From an uncultured Alphaproteobacteria bacterium (GTDB taxonomy: Bacteria; Pseudomonadota; Alphaproteobacteria; Caulobacterales; Parvularculaceae): 36,678 nucleotides of DNA. Of this stretch, positions 1 through 8,326 are shown piece by piece. Position 1 is the stretch's first letter; the number at the start of each line of letters is the position of its first letter. Under the pieces are notes generated by a model. That model had not been told where the DNA came from. It was given only the letters and a program-made list of their open reading frames with translations, and did not search any database. The position numbers were made by a program, and so were the translations under genes. The stretch lies in contig CALAZI010000168.1 of NCBI GenBank assembly GCA_937895955.1, positions 1-36,678 on the forward strand, in the 5' to 3' direction.

Positions 1-1314
1 GTCGGCGCGATCGTCGGCACGGGGATTTACACGCTTGTCGGCGTCGGCGCGGACCGGGCGGGGCCGGCCGTCATTCTCTCCTTTGCGATCGCCGGCGCGG
101 TCTGCGCCTTCGCCGCTCTCGCCTATGCCGAACTCGCGACGATGATGCCGGCGTCGGGGAGCGCCTACACCTATTCCTACGCCTCGATGGGCGAACTTGT
201 CGCCTGGATCATCGGCTGGGCGCTGATCCTTGAATATTCGGTCGTCTGCTCCGCGGTCGCCGTCGGCTGGTCCGGCTATGCGGTCGGCTTCCTCAACGGT
301 CTCGGCGTTGAACTACCCGCCGCGCTCACGGGCGGGCCCGCGAGCGAAGGCGGCCTCGTCAATATTCCGGCGATCCTGATCGTCGCCGCCGTGACAGGCA
401 TGCTGCTGATCGGTACGCGCGAGAGCGCCAATGTCAATTCCGTACTCGTCGTCGTGAAAATCGTCGCGCTCGCGGTCTTTGTCGCGCTCGCCGTTCCGGC
501 GTTCAGCGCCGCAAATTTCGATCCGTTCGCGCCTTACGGCTTCGCCGCCCATGTCGACGCCGCCGGCGCCGACCGCGGGATCATGTCGGCCGCCGCGATC
601 ATCTTTTTCGCCTTTTACGGTTTCGACGCCGTTTCGACGGCGGCGGAAGAAACAAAAGATCCGGGCAAGAACCTGTCGATCGGCATCATCGGATCGATGG
701 TCATTTGCACGCTGATCTACATGGCGGTGGCGTCGGCCGCGATCGGCGCCATGCCGTTCCGCGATTTCGCGGCGAGCGGCGAACCGCTCGCCCATATCCT
801 GAGAACGCTCGGCCACGGCAAGGCCGCGGCGTTGATCGCCGCCGCCGCCGTCGTCGCGCTGCCGACCGTCATCCTCGCCTTCATGTACGGCCAAAGCCGC
901 ATCTTTTTCGTGATGGCGCGCGACGGGCTGTTGCCGCATCAGCTTGGCCGCGTGCATGAAAAAAGCGGCGCGCCCGTCGCGATGACGATCATCACCGGGG
1001 TCGTTTGCGCGCTGATCGCCGGCGTGCTTCCGCTGGCGACGATCGCCGAGCTTGCGAACGCCGGAACGCTTGCGGCGTTTATCGCGACCTCCGCCGCCTT
1101 GATGATCCTGCGCCGGCGCGAACCGGATCGCGCGCGCCCGTTCAAAACGCCGCTTCCCTTCATCGTCGCCCCGGCGGCGATCCTCGGCTGTCTCTATCTG
1201 TTTTTCAGCCTGCCCGCCGTCACGCAGACGCGCTTCTTCATCTGGATGGGAGCAGGTCTCGTCGTCTATTTCGTCTTCAGCCGCGGTTCGAGCCTGCTCG
1301 CCCGCCGCGGCTAG
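1..1314 (+). CDS. APC-family amino acid permease (5' end cut by window)
   Basis: This is an inner-membrane amino acid/cation symporter of the APC superfamily. The frame is open from base 1, so the gene begins upstream and 437 residues are visible. The first visible residues, GAIVGTGIYTLVG, match the G-x-I-x-G-T-G-I signature of the first APC transmembrane helix, so little is missing. About 11 further hydrophobic segments follow, with the helix-6-type stretch FFAFYGFDAVSTAAEE near residue 200, the usual APC substrate/ion region. A shorter start at 142 is possible on paper but would discard the signature helix. It looks closest to the cationic amino acid transporter branch (YfnA/CAT-like); the substrate cannot be read from sequence. 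It converges with the 2OG oxygenase, the two stops overlapping by 4 bases. Confidence 0.88.
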   Translation, partial: VGAIVGTGIYTLVGVGADRAGPAVILSFAIAGAVCAFAALAYAELATMMPASGSAYTYSYASMGELVAWIIGWALILEYSVVCSAVAVGWSGYAVGFLNGLGVELPAALTGGPASEGGLVNIPAILIVAAVTGMLLIGTRESANVNSVLVVVKIVALAVFVALAVPAFSAANFDPFAPYGFAAHVDAAGADRGIMSAAAIIFFAFYGFDAVSTAAEETKDPGKNLSIGIIGSMVICTLIYMAVASAAIGAMPFRDFAASGEPLAHILRTLGHGKAAALIAAAAVVALPTVILAFMYGQSRIFFVMARDGLLPHQLGRVHEKSGAPVAMTIITGVVCALIAGVLPLATIAELANAGTLAAFIATSAALMILRRREPDRARPFKTPLPFIVAPAAILGCLYLFFSLPAVTQTRFFIWMGAGLVVYFVFSRGSSLLARRG

Positions 1315-1982
1315 GCTGAGAAATCAATCCGCTTCTCGTAAACGCCCTCGCTTTTCGGCCGCAGCGTGAAATTCGCCGCGACGGAAAGGCGCGGCGCGTT
1401 CGAATGATGCGGCGTCACCTCATGCCAGAGGAACGCCGGAAACATGACCAAGAGGCCGGGCTTGGGATAGACGCGGGCGAAATGCTGCCAGCCGCCGTTG
1501 AGCGAGGCGTTGAACCGCGGATCGTGCAGAATGAGAACGCCCTCCTCGGGGCGCCAGTAATCCGTCATGTCGCTGTCGGCGTCGATCAGGGGCCGCCCTT
1601 CGAATGGCGGCGTCTGGACGTAATAGACGGCGGCGATATGCGCGACATGATTATGCGACGGCACGTAATGTCGCGCCGGCGCGACATTCGGGAACATCTG
1701 CATTGAGAGATCGAAATCGCCGCGCCAGCCGATTGCGCGGCAATATTCGCCCAACGCGCGCGCGAACATCGACTCAAGGCGCGCGAATTCTTCGGTTTCG
1801 TCGACGAGATCCGTCAGATTGAGATAATCCGACTGCTCGGCCTGATCGGCGCGGGCGTATCTTGGATGAGTCAGAAAATGTTCAGCCAGGGAAGCGTTCA
1901 GCGTCGGCGCATCATGTTCAAACGTCATGACCGTCGTCGGGAAAAGATCATGACGAACGCATTTGGACGAAGTGAGGCCCAT
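1311..1982 (-). CDS. 2OG-Fe(II) oxygenase superfamily protein (TIGR02466-like)
   Basis: A putative non-haem iron, 2-oxoglutarate-dependent dioxygenase of 223 residues. The C-terminal core is recognisable: a His-rich strand (SHNHVAHIAAVYYVQ, 109-123), then DPRFNAS, then GLLVMFPAFLWHEVTPH (176-192), giving the distal metal His187, and Arg198 in a position suited to bind the 2OG carboxylate. The proximal HxD metal ligands are less clear. The N-terminus (KCVRHDLFPTTVMTFEH) has the LFPTPV-type opening of the TIGR02466 group. The open frame runs far upstream to 2972, but that part is antisense to the deacetylase gene and is not protein-like. I place the start at 1982, with a GAGAG element about 10 bases before it. 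The gene is divergent from the deacetylase fusion across 93 bases. The substrate is unknown; relatives include peptide/protein hydroxylases. Confidence 0.72.
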   Translation of the reverse strand: MGLTSSKCVRHDLFPTTVMTFEHDAPTLNASLAEHFLTHPRYARADQAEQSDYLNLTDLVDETEEFARLESMFARALGEYCRAIGWRGDFDLSMQMFPNVAPARHYVPSHNHVAHIAAVYYVQTPPFEGRPLIDADSDMTDYWRPEEGVLILHDPRFNASLNGGWQHFARVYPKPGLLVMFPAFLWHEVTPHHSNAPRLSVAANFTLRPKSEGVYEKRIDFSA

Positions 1983-2075
1983 GCCGCCTGAACTCTCTGC
2001 TGCAGGCGCGCTTATACCGTCTCGACGAAGGGCGCGAAAGGGATCAGAGTCTGCTTCGTTACAGGAGCGAGGCCG

Positions 2076-3830
2076 ATGCTGAAATTCGTTCGGGTGATCG
2101 CGGGCGCCGACCCCGAATTCGACGCGCATCTGAACGGCCTCCTCGACGTCTATCACAAGGCGTTCGAATTTTATCCCGCCTACGCCGAAAAGATTTCGGC
2201 GATGGCGCATGGCGATCATCCGCCCGGCACGGAGGCGATCATCCTCGCCGCCGTCAAGAAGGATAAAATCCTCGGTTTCACGCTGTCCTATTATTTCGCC
2301 GACCTGAAAGCCGGCTATCTCGACTATATCGCGTCTGATCCGGGGCGCGCCTCGCGCGGCATCGGCGGAGCGATCTATGAGACGATGCGCGACGATCTGA
2401 AAAAGCGCGGCGCGAAAAGGCTGTTCTTTGAATCGCTCCCGGACGAACCCGGCCCGCATGTCAATCCGACGCTCATTCCGGTGAACAAGAAGCGGCTCGC
2501 CTTTTATGAGCGCCTTGGCGCGCGGCCGATCATCGGCACGGCGTTCGAAAAGACAGTGACGTCCTACAATCTCGGCGATCCGGGTTTTCTGATGCATGAC
2601 GCGATGGGGAACCCCAGGCCCCTGTCGCGCGCCAAGCTGAAAGCGGTGATGGAGCGCATTCTCGTCGCCAAGACGGGACTTGCCGCCGATGACGAGCCGA
2701 TCAAGTCGATCATCGACAGCGTCAAGGACGATCCCGTTGCGATCCGCCCGCCCCGCTACGCCTCGGCGCCGCGCGCCGCGCCGTTGAGGCTCAACCGACC
2801 CGTCGATCTCGTCGTCACGGCCGACGAGGCGCCGTCGATCGAACACTCGCCTTTTCGCGGCTATTTCGAACGCCCGGCGCGCGTCAGCGCGATCCGCCAG
2901 GCGCTTGAAGGCTTGCCGGTCGCAGAGCACAAGGCCGCGCAATGGGGCCTTGACCATATCGAGGCGGTGCATGACCGGCGGATGGTCGCCTTTATCCGCG
3001 AGTCGGAAACGAAAGTTCCGCCCAAACGCATTCTTTATCCTGAAATATTCCCGGTCCGCTTTCCTGAGCGCCTGCCGCGCAACTGGGATATGCGCGCGGG
3101 CTATTTCTGCATGGACACCTCAACGCCGATCACCAATCTCGTTTATCGCGCCGCGCGGCGCGCGGTCGACGCGGCGCTGACCGGCGCCAAGCTCGTCGCC
3201 GAAACGAAATCGTCTCTCGCCTATGTCGTCGTGCGCCCGCCCGGCCATCACGCCGAGCGGCGCGTCTTCGGCGGGTTTTGCTATTTCAACAATGCGGCGA
3301 TTGCGGCGCATTACCTGTCGAAACAGGGAAAGGTCGCAATGCTCGACATCGACCATCATCACGGCAACGGCGCGCAGGACATTTTCTACGAGCGCAATGA
3401 CGTCCTGACCGTCTCGATCCACGGTCATCCGATCAGCTGCTATCCCTTTTACGCCGGATTTGAGGATGAACGCGGGGCTGGCGAAGGCGAAGGGTTCAAT
3501 CGCAATTACCCGCTTCATCCGGGCGTCGACGATTCGGGCTATCTGACCGTCCTGAAAAGCGCGCTGAGGCGCATTCGAGATTTCTCGCCCCGTTATCTCA
3601 TCGTCTGCCTCGGACTCGACATCATGAAAGGCGATCCGACCGGCGACATGTTCATCACGGCGGACGGCATGCGCGCCATCGGCGCTGAGATCGGAGGCTT
3701 CGGCGCACCGACGCTCGTCATCCAGGAAGGCGGATACAACCTGTCCAATCTCAAGCGAGGCGTGCGCGCCTTCGTCTCCGGCCTCGCCGACGCGCACCAA
3801 ACGGCGACCGCAAATAAAAAAGGCGCCTGA
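2076..3830 (+). CDS. GNAT acetyltransferase - histone deacetylase-family fusion
   Basis: A 584-residue two-domain protein. Residues 1-165 look like a GNAT N-acetyltransferase, with the acetyl-CoA loop at RASRGIGGAIYE (91-102) and a terminal strand YERLGARPIIGT. Residues 243-572 are a zinc-dependent deacetylase of the HDAC/acetylpolyamine amidohydrolase family. Its His pair is in RPPGHHAE (391-392), the zinc ligands are Asp426 and His428 in DIDHHHGNG and Asp515 in GLDIMKGDPTG, and the catalytic Tyr554 is in EGGYN. All catalytic residues are present, so both putting on and removing acetyl groups may be encoded in one chain. A good ribosome site (AGGAG, about 8 bases upstream) supports the start. 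The deacetylase part resembles acetylpolyamine/class II enzymes more than class I. Polyamine genes lie 7-10 kb downstream, which makes acetylated polyamines a reasonable substrate guess; protein lysines are the alternative. Confidence 0.88.
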   Translation: MLKFVRVIAGADPEFDAHLNGLLDVYHKAFEFYPAYAEKISAMAHGDHPPGTEAIILAAVKKDKILGFTLSYYFADLKAGYLDYIASDPGRASRGIGGAIYETMRDDLKKRGAKRLFFESLPDEPGPHVNPTLIPVNKKRLAFYERLGARPIIGTAFEKTVTSYNLGDPGFLMHDAMGNPRPLSRAKLKAVMERILVAKTGLAADDEPIKSIIDSVKDDPVAIRPPRYASAPRAAPLRLNRPVDLVVTADEAPSIEHSPFRGYFERPARVSAIRQALEGLPVAEHKAAQWGLDHIEAVHDRRMVAFIRESETKVPPKRILYPEIFPVRFPERLPRNWDMRAGYFCMDTSTPITNLVYRAARRAVDAALTGAKLVAETKSSLAYVVVRPPGHHAERRVFGGFCYFNNAAIAAHYLSKQGKVAMLDIDHHHGNGAQDIFYERNDVLTVSIHGHPISCYPFYAGFEDERGAGEGEGFNRNYPLHPGVDDSGYLTVLKSALRRIRDFSPRYLIVCLGLDIMKGDPTGDMFITADGMRAIGAEIGGFGAPTLVIQEGGYNLSNLKRGVRAFVSGLADAHQTATANKKGA

Positions 3831-3840
3831 CGGCGCCCTT
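3811..3840 (-). terminator. Intrinsic terminator of the FKBP lipoprotein gene
   Basis: GGCGCC (3822-3827), loop TGAC and GGCGCC (3832-3837) form a short GC hairpin. Read leftward it is followed by TTTTTTATTTG, a good U-tract for the minus-strand FKBP gene ending at 3861. It overlaps the last codons of the convergent deacetylase gene, where the plus-strand T-run is only CTTT. Confidence 0.7.
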
Positions 3841-3860
3841 TCGCATGATTGAAAGTCGAC

Positions 3861-4832
3861 CTATTCGACGACGGCGATCAGCTCGACGTCGAAGATAAGC
3901 GCTTCATTCGGCCCTATAGGACCGCCCGGCGTTCCCGCCTCGCCGTAAGCGATCGCCGGCGGCAGGAAGAACCGAAATTTGTCGCCCTCGCTCATCAATT
4001 GCACCCCTTCGGTCCAGCCCGGAATGACGCGGTTCAACGGAAACTCCGCCGGCTCGCCGCGATCATAAGAGGAATCGAACACCGTCCCGTCGAGAAGGCG
4101 GCCTTCATAATTGACGCGCACTTTGTCTGCGTCATTGGGCGAGGCCCCGCCCGATGGGCCTTCCGCCAGCACCTGATATTGAAGACCTGACGCGGTCGAC
4201 TTGACGCCGGCCTTCTTGCCGTTTTCAGCGAGAAACTTGTTCGCCGCCTCAAGATTGCGCTCGGGGCTTGAGACCTTGATCAGTTCAACGTCGAAAATGA
4301 GCGCTTCATTCGGCCCGATCGGCCCGCCCGGCGTTCCCGTCTCGCCGTAAGCAAGCTCGGACGGAATGAAGAAGCGATATTTATCGCCCTCGCTCATCAA
4401 CTGAACGCCTTCGGTCCAGCCCGGAATGACCCGGTTCAGGGGAAAGCGCGCCGCCGCGCCGCGACGAACGGACGAATCGAATTCCATTCCGTCAAGCAGC
4501 GTGCCGACATAGTGAACATCGACGATATCTTCCGCGTTCGGCGAATAGCCGCCGTCCTTTCCTTCGGACAGGATCATGTATTGAAGGCCGGACTCGGTCG
4601 TCTTCACCCCGTCGCGTCCGCGATTTTCAGCCAGGAATTTTTCAGATTTCACTTCATTGTCCGCCGCTAGTTTTTCAGGATCGACCGAGGCCTCGGCGCC
4701 AGGTTCTTCCGCTTCAACATCCTGCGCCGCCTCAACGGCCGCCGCTTTCTTGTCCGCATCCTTATTGGCGCAGGCCGAAACGCCGAACAGCGCGGCCGCC
4801 AGAACGCCGGACAACAAGAGATTCGATTTCAT
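3861..4832 (-). CDS. Lipoprotein with two tandem FKBP-type peptidyl-prolyl isomerase domains
   Basis: A 323-residue protein with a lipoprotein signal peptide (lipobox VSAC, Cys21), then an acidic Ala/Glu-rich linker (22-60). Two consecutive FKBP units follow, about 64-187 and 197-323. Each begins with a helix of type FLAEN and GVKsTxSGLQY, and ends with GPIGPNEALIFDVELI. Each unit keeps the FKBP core FDSS, VIPGWTEGVQLMSEGDK and (E/A)LAYGE-type residues. The stretch VIPGWTEGVQLMSEGDK is identical in both, so the repeat is a recent or homogenised internal duplication. The role is proline isomerisation and chaperoning in the periplasm, anchored to a membrane; the residue after Cys21 is Ala, which suggests outer-membrane sorting. 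It lies downstream of a related single-domain FKBP gene on the same strand and has a terminator just past its stop. Confidence 0.92.
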   Translation of the reverse strand: MKSNLLLSGVLAAALFGVSACANKDADKKAAAVEAAQDVEAEEPGAEASVDPEKLAADNEVKSEKFLAENRGRDGVKTTESGLQYMILSEGKDGGYSPNAEDIVDVHYVGTLLDGMEFDSSVRRGAAARFPLNRVIPGWTEGVQLMSEGDKYRFFIPSELAYGETGTPGGPIGPNEALIFDVELIKVSSPERNLEAANKFLAENGKKAGVKSTASGLQYQVLAEGPSGGASPNDADKVRVNYEGRLLDGTVFDSSYDRGEPAEFPLNRVIPGWTEGVQLMSEGDKFRFFLPPAIAYGEAGTPGGPIGPNEALIFDVELIAVVE

Positions 4833-4943
4833 GTGTCGCTCCTTAACCTGCGCCGACCATAAGGCGCTTTCAGCATCCGGGAAAACCGCCTCGCCGGAGA
4901 AAACGCCGCGTTTTTCAGTTGCTGTGCAAACTTTAATCGGCCG

Positions 4944-5453
4944 TCAGAAACTCGACCGGCCGACTCTGATGAGCTCGACGTCGAAGATGAGCGTTTCATG
5001 TGGCCCGATCTTCACGCTGGGCACGCCCGCCTCGCCATAGGCGAGCGCCGGGGGAATGAAAAACCGGAATTTGTCGCCGACGCTCATCAATTGCAGGCCT
5101 TCCGACCAGCCGGCGATGACGCTGTCGACGCGGAACGTATCCGGCGCGCCGCGCGCGAGCGACGAATCGAAGACAGACCCGTCAATCAACATGCCGACAT
5201 AATGAACGACGACGATGCTGTTCTTTTTCGGCTGTCGCCCGTTTTGGACGGCCTTCGCAATGACTTCATATTGAAGGCCGGAGGCGGTCGTCATGACGCC
5301 GTCGCGCGCGGCGTTCGCGGCGAGAAAGGCGGCGGAACGTTCCGCGGCGCTCATTTCCGCCGGCGCTTCGGCTTTCTCATCGCCTTCCTGCGCGAACGCC
5401 GGAACAGCGGCGAACAGCAAGATCGTCGCCGCCATGATTGGTTTCATCGTCAT
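4944..5453 (-). CDS. Secreted FKBP-type peptidyl-prolyl cis-trans isomerase
   Basis: A 169-residue periplasmic protein with a signal peptide ending at AFA|QE, a short Glu/Ala linker and one FKBP domain (VVVHYVGMLIDGSVFDSS, then VIAGWSEGLQLMSVGDK, ALAYGEAGVP and ETLIFDVELI). The domain is closely related to both repeats of the neighbouring lipoprotein, which suggests local gene duplication. An in-frame Met exists at 5507, but a GGAG site sits 7 bases before the ATG at 5453 and that start leaves a normal signal peptide, so I use 5453. It lacks the lipobox of its neighbour and is probably soluble. Only 54 bases separate it from the SLC13 gene upstream, so cotranscription is possible. Confidence 0.9.
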   Translation of the reverse strand: MTMKPIMAATILLFAAVPAFAQEGDEKAEAPAEMSAAERSAAFLAANAARDGVMTTASGLQYEVIAKAVQNGRQPKKNSIVVVHYVGMLIDGSVFDSSLARGAPDTFRVDSVIAGWSEGLQLMSVGDKFRFFIPPALAYGEAGVPSVKIGPHETLIFDVELIRVGRSSF

Positions 5454-5507
5454 GAAATTGCTCCAGAATTTGCGCGCGAGCCTAGCGCTCCGATCCGCCG
5501 CTGACAA

Positions 5508-7325
5508 TCAGAACGGCCAGAACACCGGGATGAACAACACCGCGATCACGCCGCACAGCGCGTTCAGCGGCGTTCCAAGCCGCAGATAGTCGGTGAATTT
5601 GTAGCCGCCGACCGAATAAACGAGCGTGTTCGTCTGATAGCCGATCGGCGTCATGAAGCTTGCGCTCGCCGCAAACATGACGGCGACGACGAAAGGGCGC
5701 GGATCGACGCCGAGCGACTGGGCGAGACCGATCGCGATCGGCGTCACGATAATGGCGACGGCGTTATTGGTGACCGTTTCGGTCAGCGTCATCGACAGAA
5801 GATAGACGAGCGCCAGCGCGATGATCGGCGGCGCGGCGGCGAGGAACGGCGTCGCCGCGCCGACGATCGCTTCAACGAGCCCCGTATTTTCAAGCGCCGC
5901 GCCGATGCCGAGCATGGCGAGAATAAGCGACAGGATGCGCCAGTCGACGGCGGCGAAGGCTTCGTCCGCCTCGACGCAGCGCGTGACGAGAACGACGGCG
6001 GCGCCCATCGCGGCGAGCCCGGCGATCGGCATTGCGCCAAGCGTCGCCAGAATGATGACGCCGGCCATGGTCGCGACGGCGATCGGCGCGTGTGTTTTCT
6101 TGATCGCCCTTTCGCGCGGCATCGCGACGTCGACAAGGTCGTTATCGTCGCACAGGCGCTTCAGATCTTCAGGCGCGCCTTCGATCAAAAGCGTGTCGCC
6201 GACTTCGAGCGGCGTATATTCAAAGCGATCGGCGAGATTGGCGCTGCGGCGGTGAAGCGCGACGGGGTAGACGCCGTAACGGCGACGAAGCCGCAAATGC
6301 CGCAGCGTCTTGCCGATAAAGCGCGCGCCCGGGGCCAGCAATATTTCGACGAGGACGGACGTTCGCGCGCTCAGGGGCTGAAGCCCGCCGCCAGGCGCCT
6401 GCATGTCAGGCGTCTGCTTGAAGCCGAGAATGTCTTTGACCGGCGAGCGAAGAACGACGATGTCGCCTTCAGCGAGAACAACGCTCTCCATTTCGCGTCG
6501 AAGCGAAGCGTCTCCCCTGACGACGTCGACGAGACGGCTGTCGGCGCTGTTGAACGCCTTGATGTCGACGACGCGCTCGCCGATATAGGCGCTTTCGCGC
6601 TCGATCGCGATCTCGACGATGTAGCGCGGCGCTTCATTGCTCGACAAAAGCGAGGCCATGGCGACGCGCTCGGGAAGAAACCGGCGGAACAAGAAGAGAA
6701 ACGCGATCCCGATCAGCGCGGTGACGATTCCAAGCGGCGCAATCTCGAAAATATGGAACGGCTCAAGCCCTTCCTGACGCGCGACGCCGTCGACAAGAAT
6801 ATTCGTCGACGTGCCGACAAGCGTGATCGTGCCGCCGAGGATCGCGGCGTAGGAAAGCGGGATCATATGGCGCGACGGCGCTTCGTTGACCTGCTCGGAA
6901 AGCGCGAGCGCGACCGGGATCATCAGCATGACGAGCGGCGTATTGTTCATGAACGCCGAAAGCCCCGCGACAATGAACAGAAAGCCGAATATCGCCAGAT
7001 TGGGCCTTTTGCCGACGCGCTTGATGAGCGCGCGCGCCAGTTCATCGAGAACGCCGGTTCTCACAAGCGCCGCCGACATGATGAACATGGCGCCGATCGT
7101 CACCGGCGCAGGGTTGGCGATGACGCCGACGAAATCCTCGCTTGAGATGATGCCGAGCGCGAGGAAAACGCCGACGGCCGCGAGCGCGGATACCTCCGGC
7201 GGCCGCCATTCCATCGCGAAGGCGATGAAGAGGACGATTAGAACCAACGCGGCGACATAAGGCGCAAAGGCGGCAAGGCCGAAAATCAAGAAAGTCTCCA
7301 CGCGGCGGAAGGCGGCAAGTAACAT
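5508..7325 (-). CDS. SLC13/DASS-type permease with two RCK_C (TrkA-C) domains
   Basis: A 605-residue inner-membrane transporter. The N-terminal membrane half (about 15-215) and C-terminal membrane half (about 405-605) flank a cytosolic part (about 225-400) with two TrkA-C/RCK-like domains. Each domain shows the SARTS..VEI..A.GA-RFIGKTL or IVEIAIERESAYIGERV pattern. Family hallmarks are SAFMNNTPLVMLMIPV in the first half and TETVTNNAVAIIVTPI in the second, the paired NNT/NNA motifs of anion transporters. Likely substrates are dicarboxylates, sulfate or another divalent anion; the RCK insert is typical of the sulfate/sodium-type and uncharacterised branches. The GTG at 7328 and ATG at 7325 are adjacent; AAGG five bases before the ATG favours 7325. 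Confidence 0.88.
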   Translation of the reverse strand: MLLAAFRRVETFLIFGLAAFAPYVAALVLIVLFIAFAMEWRPPEVSALAAVGVFLALGIISSEDFVGVIANPAPVTIGAMFIMSAALVRTGVLDELARALIKRVGKRPNLAIFGFLFIVAGLSAFMNNTPLVMLMIPVALALSEQVNEAPSRHMIPLSYAAILGGTITLVGTSTNILVDGVARQEGLEPFHIFEIAPLGIVTALIGIAFLFLFRRFLPERVAMASLLSSNEAPRYIVEIAIERESAYIGERVVDIKAFNSADSRLVDVVRGDASLRREMESVVLAEGDIVVLRSPVKDILGFKQTPDMQAPGGGLQPLSARTSVLVEILLAPGARFIGKTLRHLRLRRRYGVYPVALHRRSANLADRFEYTPLEVGDTLLIEGAPEDLKRLCDDNDLVDVAMPRERAIKKTHAPIAVATMAGVIILATLGAMPIAGLAAMGAAVVLVTRCVEADEAFAAVDWRILSLILAMLGIGAALENTGLVEAIVGAATPFLAAAPPIIALALVYLLSMTLTETVTNNAVAIIVTPIAIGLAQSLGVDPRPFVVAVMFAASASFMTPIGYQTNTLVYSVGGYKFTDYLRLGTPLNALCGVIAVLFIPVFWPF

Positions 7326-7416
7326 CACCGCCTTAAGCGCCGGTCAATGGCGGAATCGCCCGTTCGCATCCTTAACGGCGCAAAACCGCGCCCTCAGCCT
7401 CGGGACCGCTCCCACG

Positions 7417-8268
7417 TCAGACGGAGACAAGCCGGAGCGTCGGGAAAGGAACGACTTTGTTGTCGCTGTCATGGCCGATATCCGCCTCGCCGAGAAAGGG
7501 AATGCCCGCGCGCGCGCACCAATAGTCGACGATTTCGCGCACGCTTTTTTCAAAAGGCGGATCGTTTGGCGGAATCTTGCTGACGCGGCCGAGGCGGATG
7601 CCGGCGAGGCTGCGCGCATTGGCGCTCGATGTCAGATGGAATAAAGCGCGATCAATCCTGTAATGCGGCTCGTCAATATCTTCGACCATCAGCACGGCGT
7701 CGGAAAAATCCGGCTCGGCGGGACCTGACATCAAATGGCTGAGAACCGTCAGGTTGAAAGCGAAGACGCGAAGATTGGATTTCCAGTGCGGCTCAAGCGC
7801 GGCGGCGTCGCGATCGACAAGCCAGGAGAGCGCGCGCCGGATCGCCGCCTCGCCGCCTTCGCGATTGATGTCCGTCGGCATCGGGCCGTGCACGGATCGT
7901 CCGACCCCCTCGCGCGCGAGGCGTCCGAGAACGACGCCGAGATCGCTGTAGCCCATATATTCCTTGACGTGGGCGGCGCGATTCAACTTGCCGTAGACCG
8001 CGTCTTCAAGCCTGCAGGACCCATAGCCGCCGCGCGCAAACCACACCGCGTTGAAAGCGGGATCGTTCGCGACTTCGAGAAACGCCGCCGAGCGTTCGGC
8101 GTCGGTTCCGGCGAAATGACCTGATGAAAGAAAGCATTGCGGGTGGAAATAGAGATCGAGACGATCCCCGTACTCCGCCTTGGCGACCGCCGTCACTTTC
8201 GCCGCCGCCTCTTCGGAAAGGCGGTTCGCCGGGGCGACGATCGCGATCGATATTTCGGCTTTCGCCAT
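7417..8268 (-). CDS. ldcA: LD-carboxypeptidase (peptidase S66)
   Basis: A cytosolic enzyme of 283 residues that removes terminal D-Ala from the murein tetrapeptide during peptidoglycan recycling. The S66 catalytic triad is visible: Ser108 in YMGYSDLGVVL, Glu196 in MVEDIDEPHYRID and His266 in DIGHDSDNKVVPF. The signature ARGGYGS (78-84) and the HGPM stretch (127-130) are also present, and there is no signal peptide. It is divergent, over 58 bases, from a Mur ligase of the Mpl/MurC type that acts on the product of this reaction, so the two genes probably share a regulatory region. Length fits the family. The symbol follows the family assignment. Confidence 0.88.
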   Translation of the reverse strand: MAKAEISIAIVAPANRLSEEAAAKVTAVAKAEYGDRLDLYFHPQCFLSSGHFAGTDAERSAAFLEVANDPAFNAVWFARGGYGSCRLEDAVYGKLNRAAHVKEYMGYSDLGVVLGRLAREGVGRSVHGPMPTDINREGGEAAIRRALSWLVDRDAAALEPHWKSNLRVFAFNLTVLSHLMSGPAEPDFSDAVLMVEDIDEPHYRIDRALFHLTSSANARSLAGIRLGRVSKIPPNDPPFEKSVREIVDYWCARAGIPFLGEADIGHDSDNKVVPFPTLRLVSV

Positions 8269-8326
8269 GTTGTTGACGCGCCTCGCGAATAAGAGGTTGT
8301 TCGCATTCCTGATTTAGGATCGTTCG

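Noticed and set aside
1983..2972. Long minus-strand open frame upstream of the 2OG oxygenase, extending antisense through the deacetylase fusion
   Set aside because: It is Arg/His-rich without protein-like motifs and mirrors the codon pattern of the intact fusion gene; a GC-rich antisense artefact.
4900..4963. Small hairpins around the stop of the single-domain FKBP gene (AAAACG-CCG-CGTTTT and TCGGCCG/CGGCCGA)
   Set aside because: One stem is only 6 bp and the other has a 13-base loop and weak U-run, so I could not support a terminator.
6090..7145. 351-codon plus-strand frame antisense to the SLC13 gene
   Set aside because: Arg/Asp-rich shadow of the transporter with no domain; the transporter frame has clear motifs.
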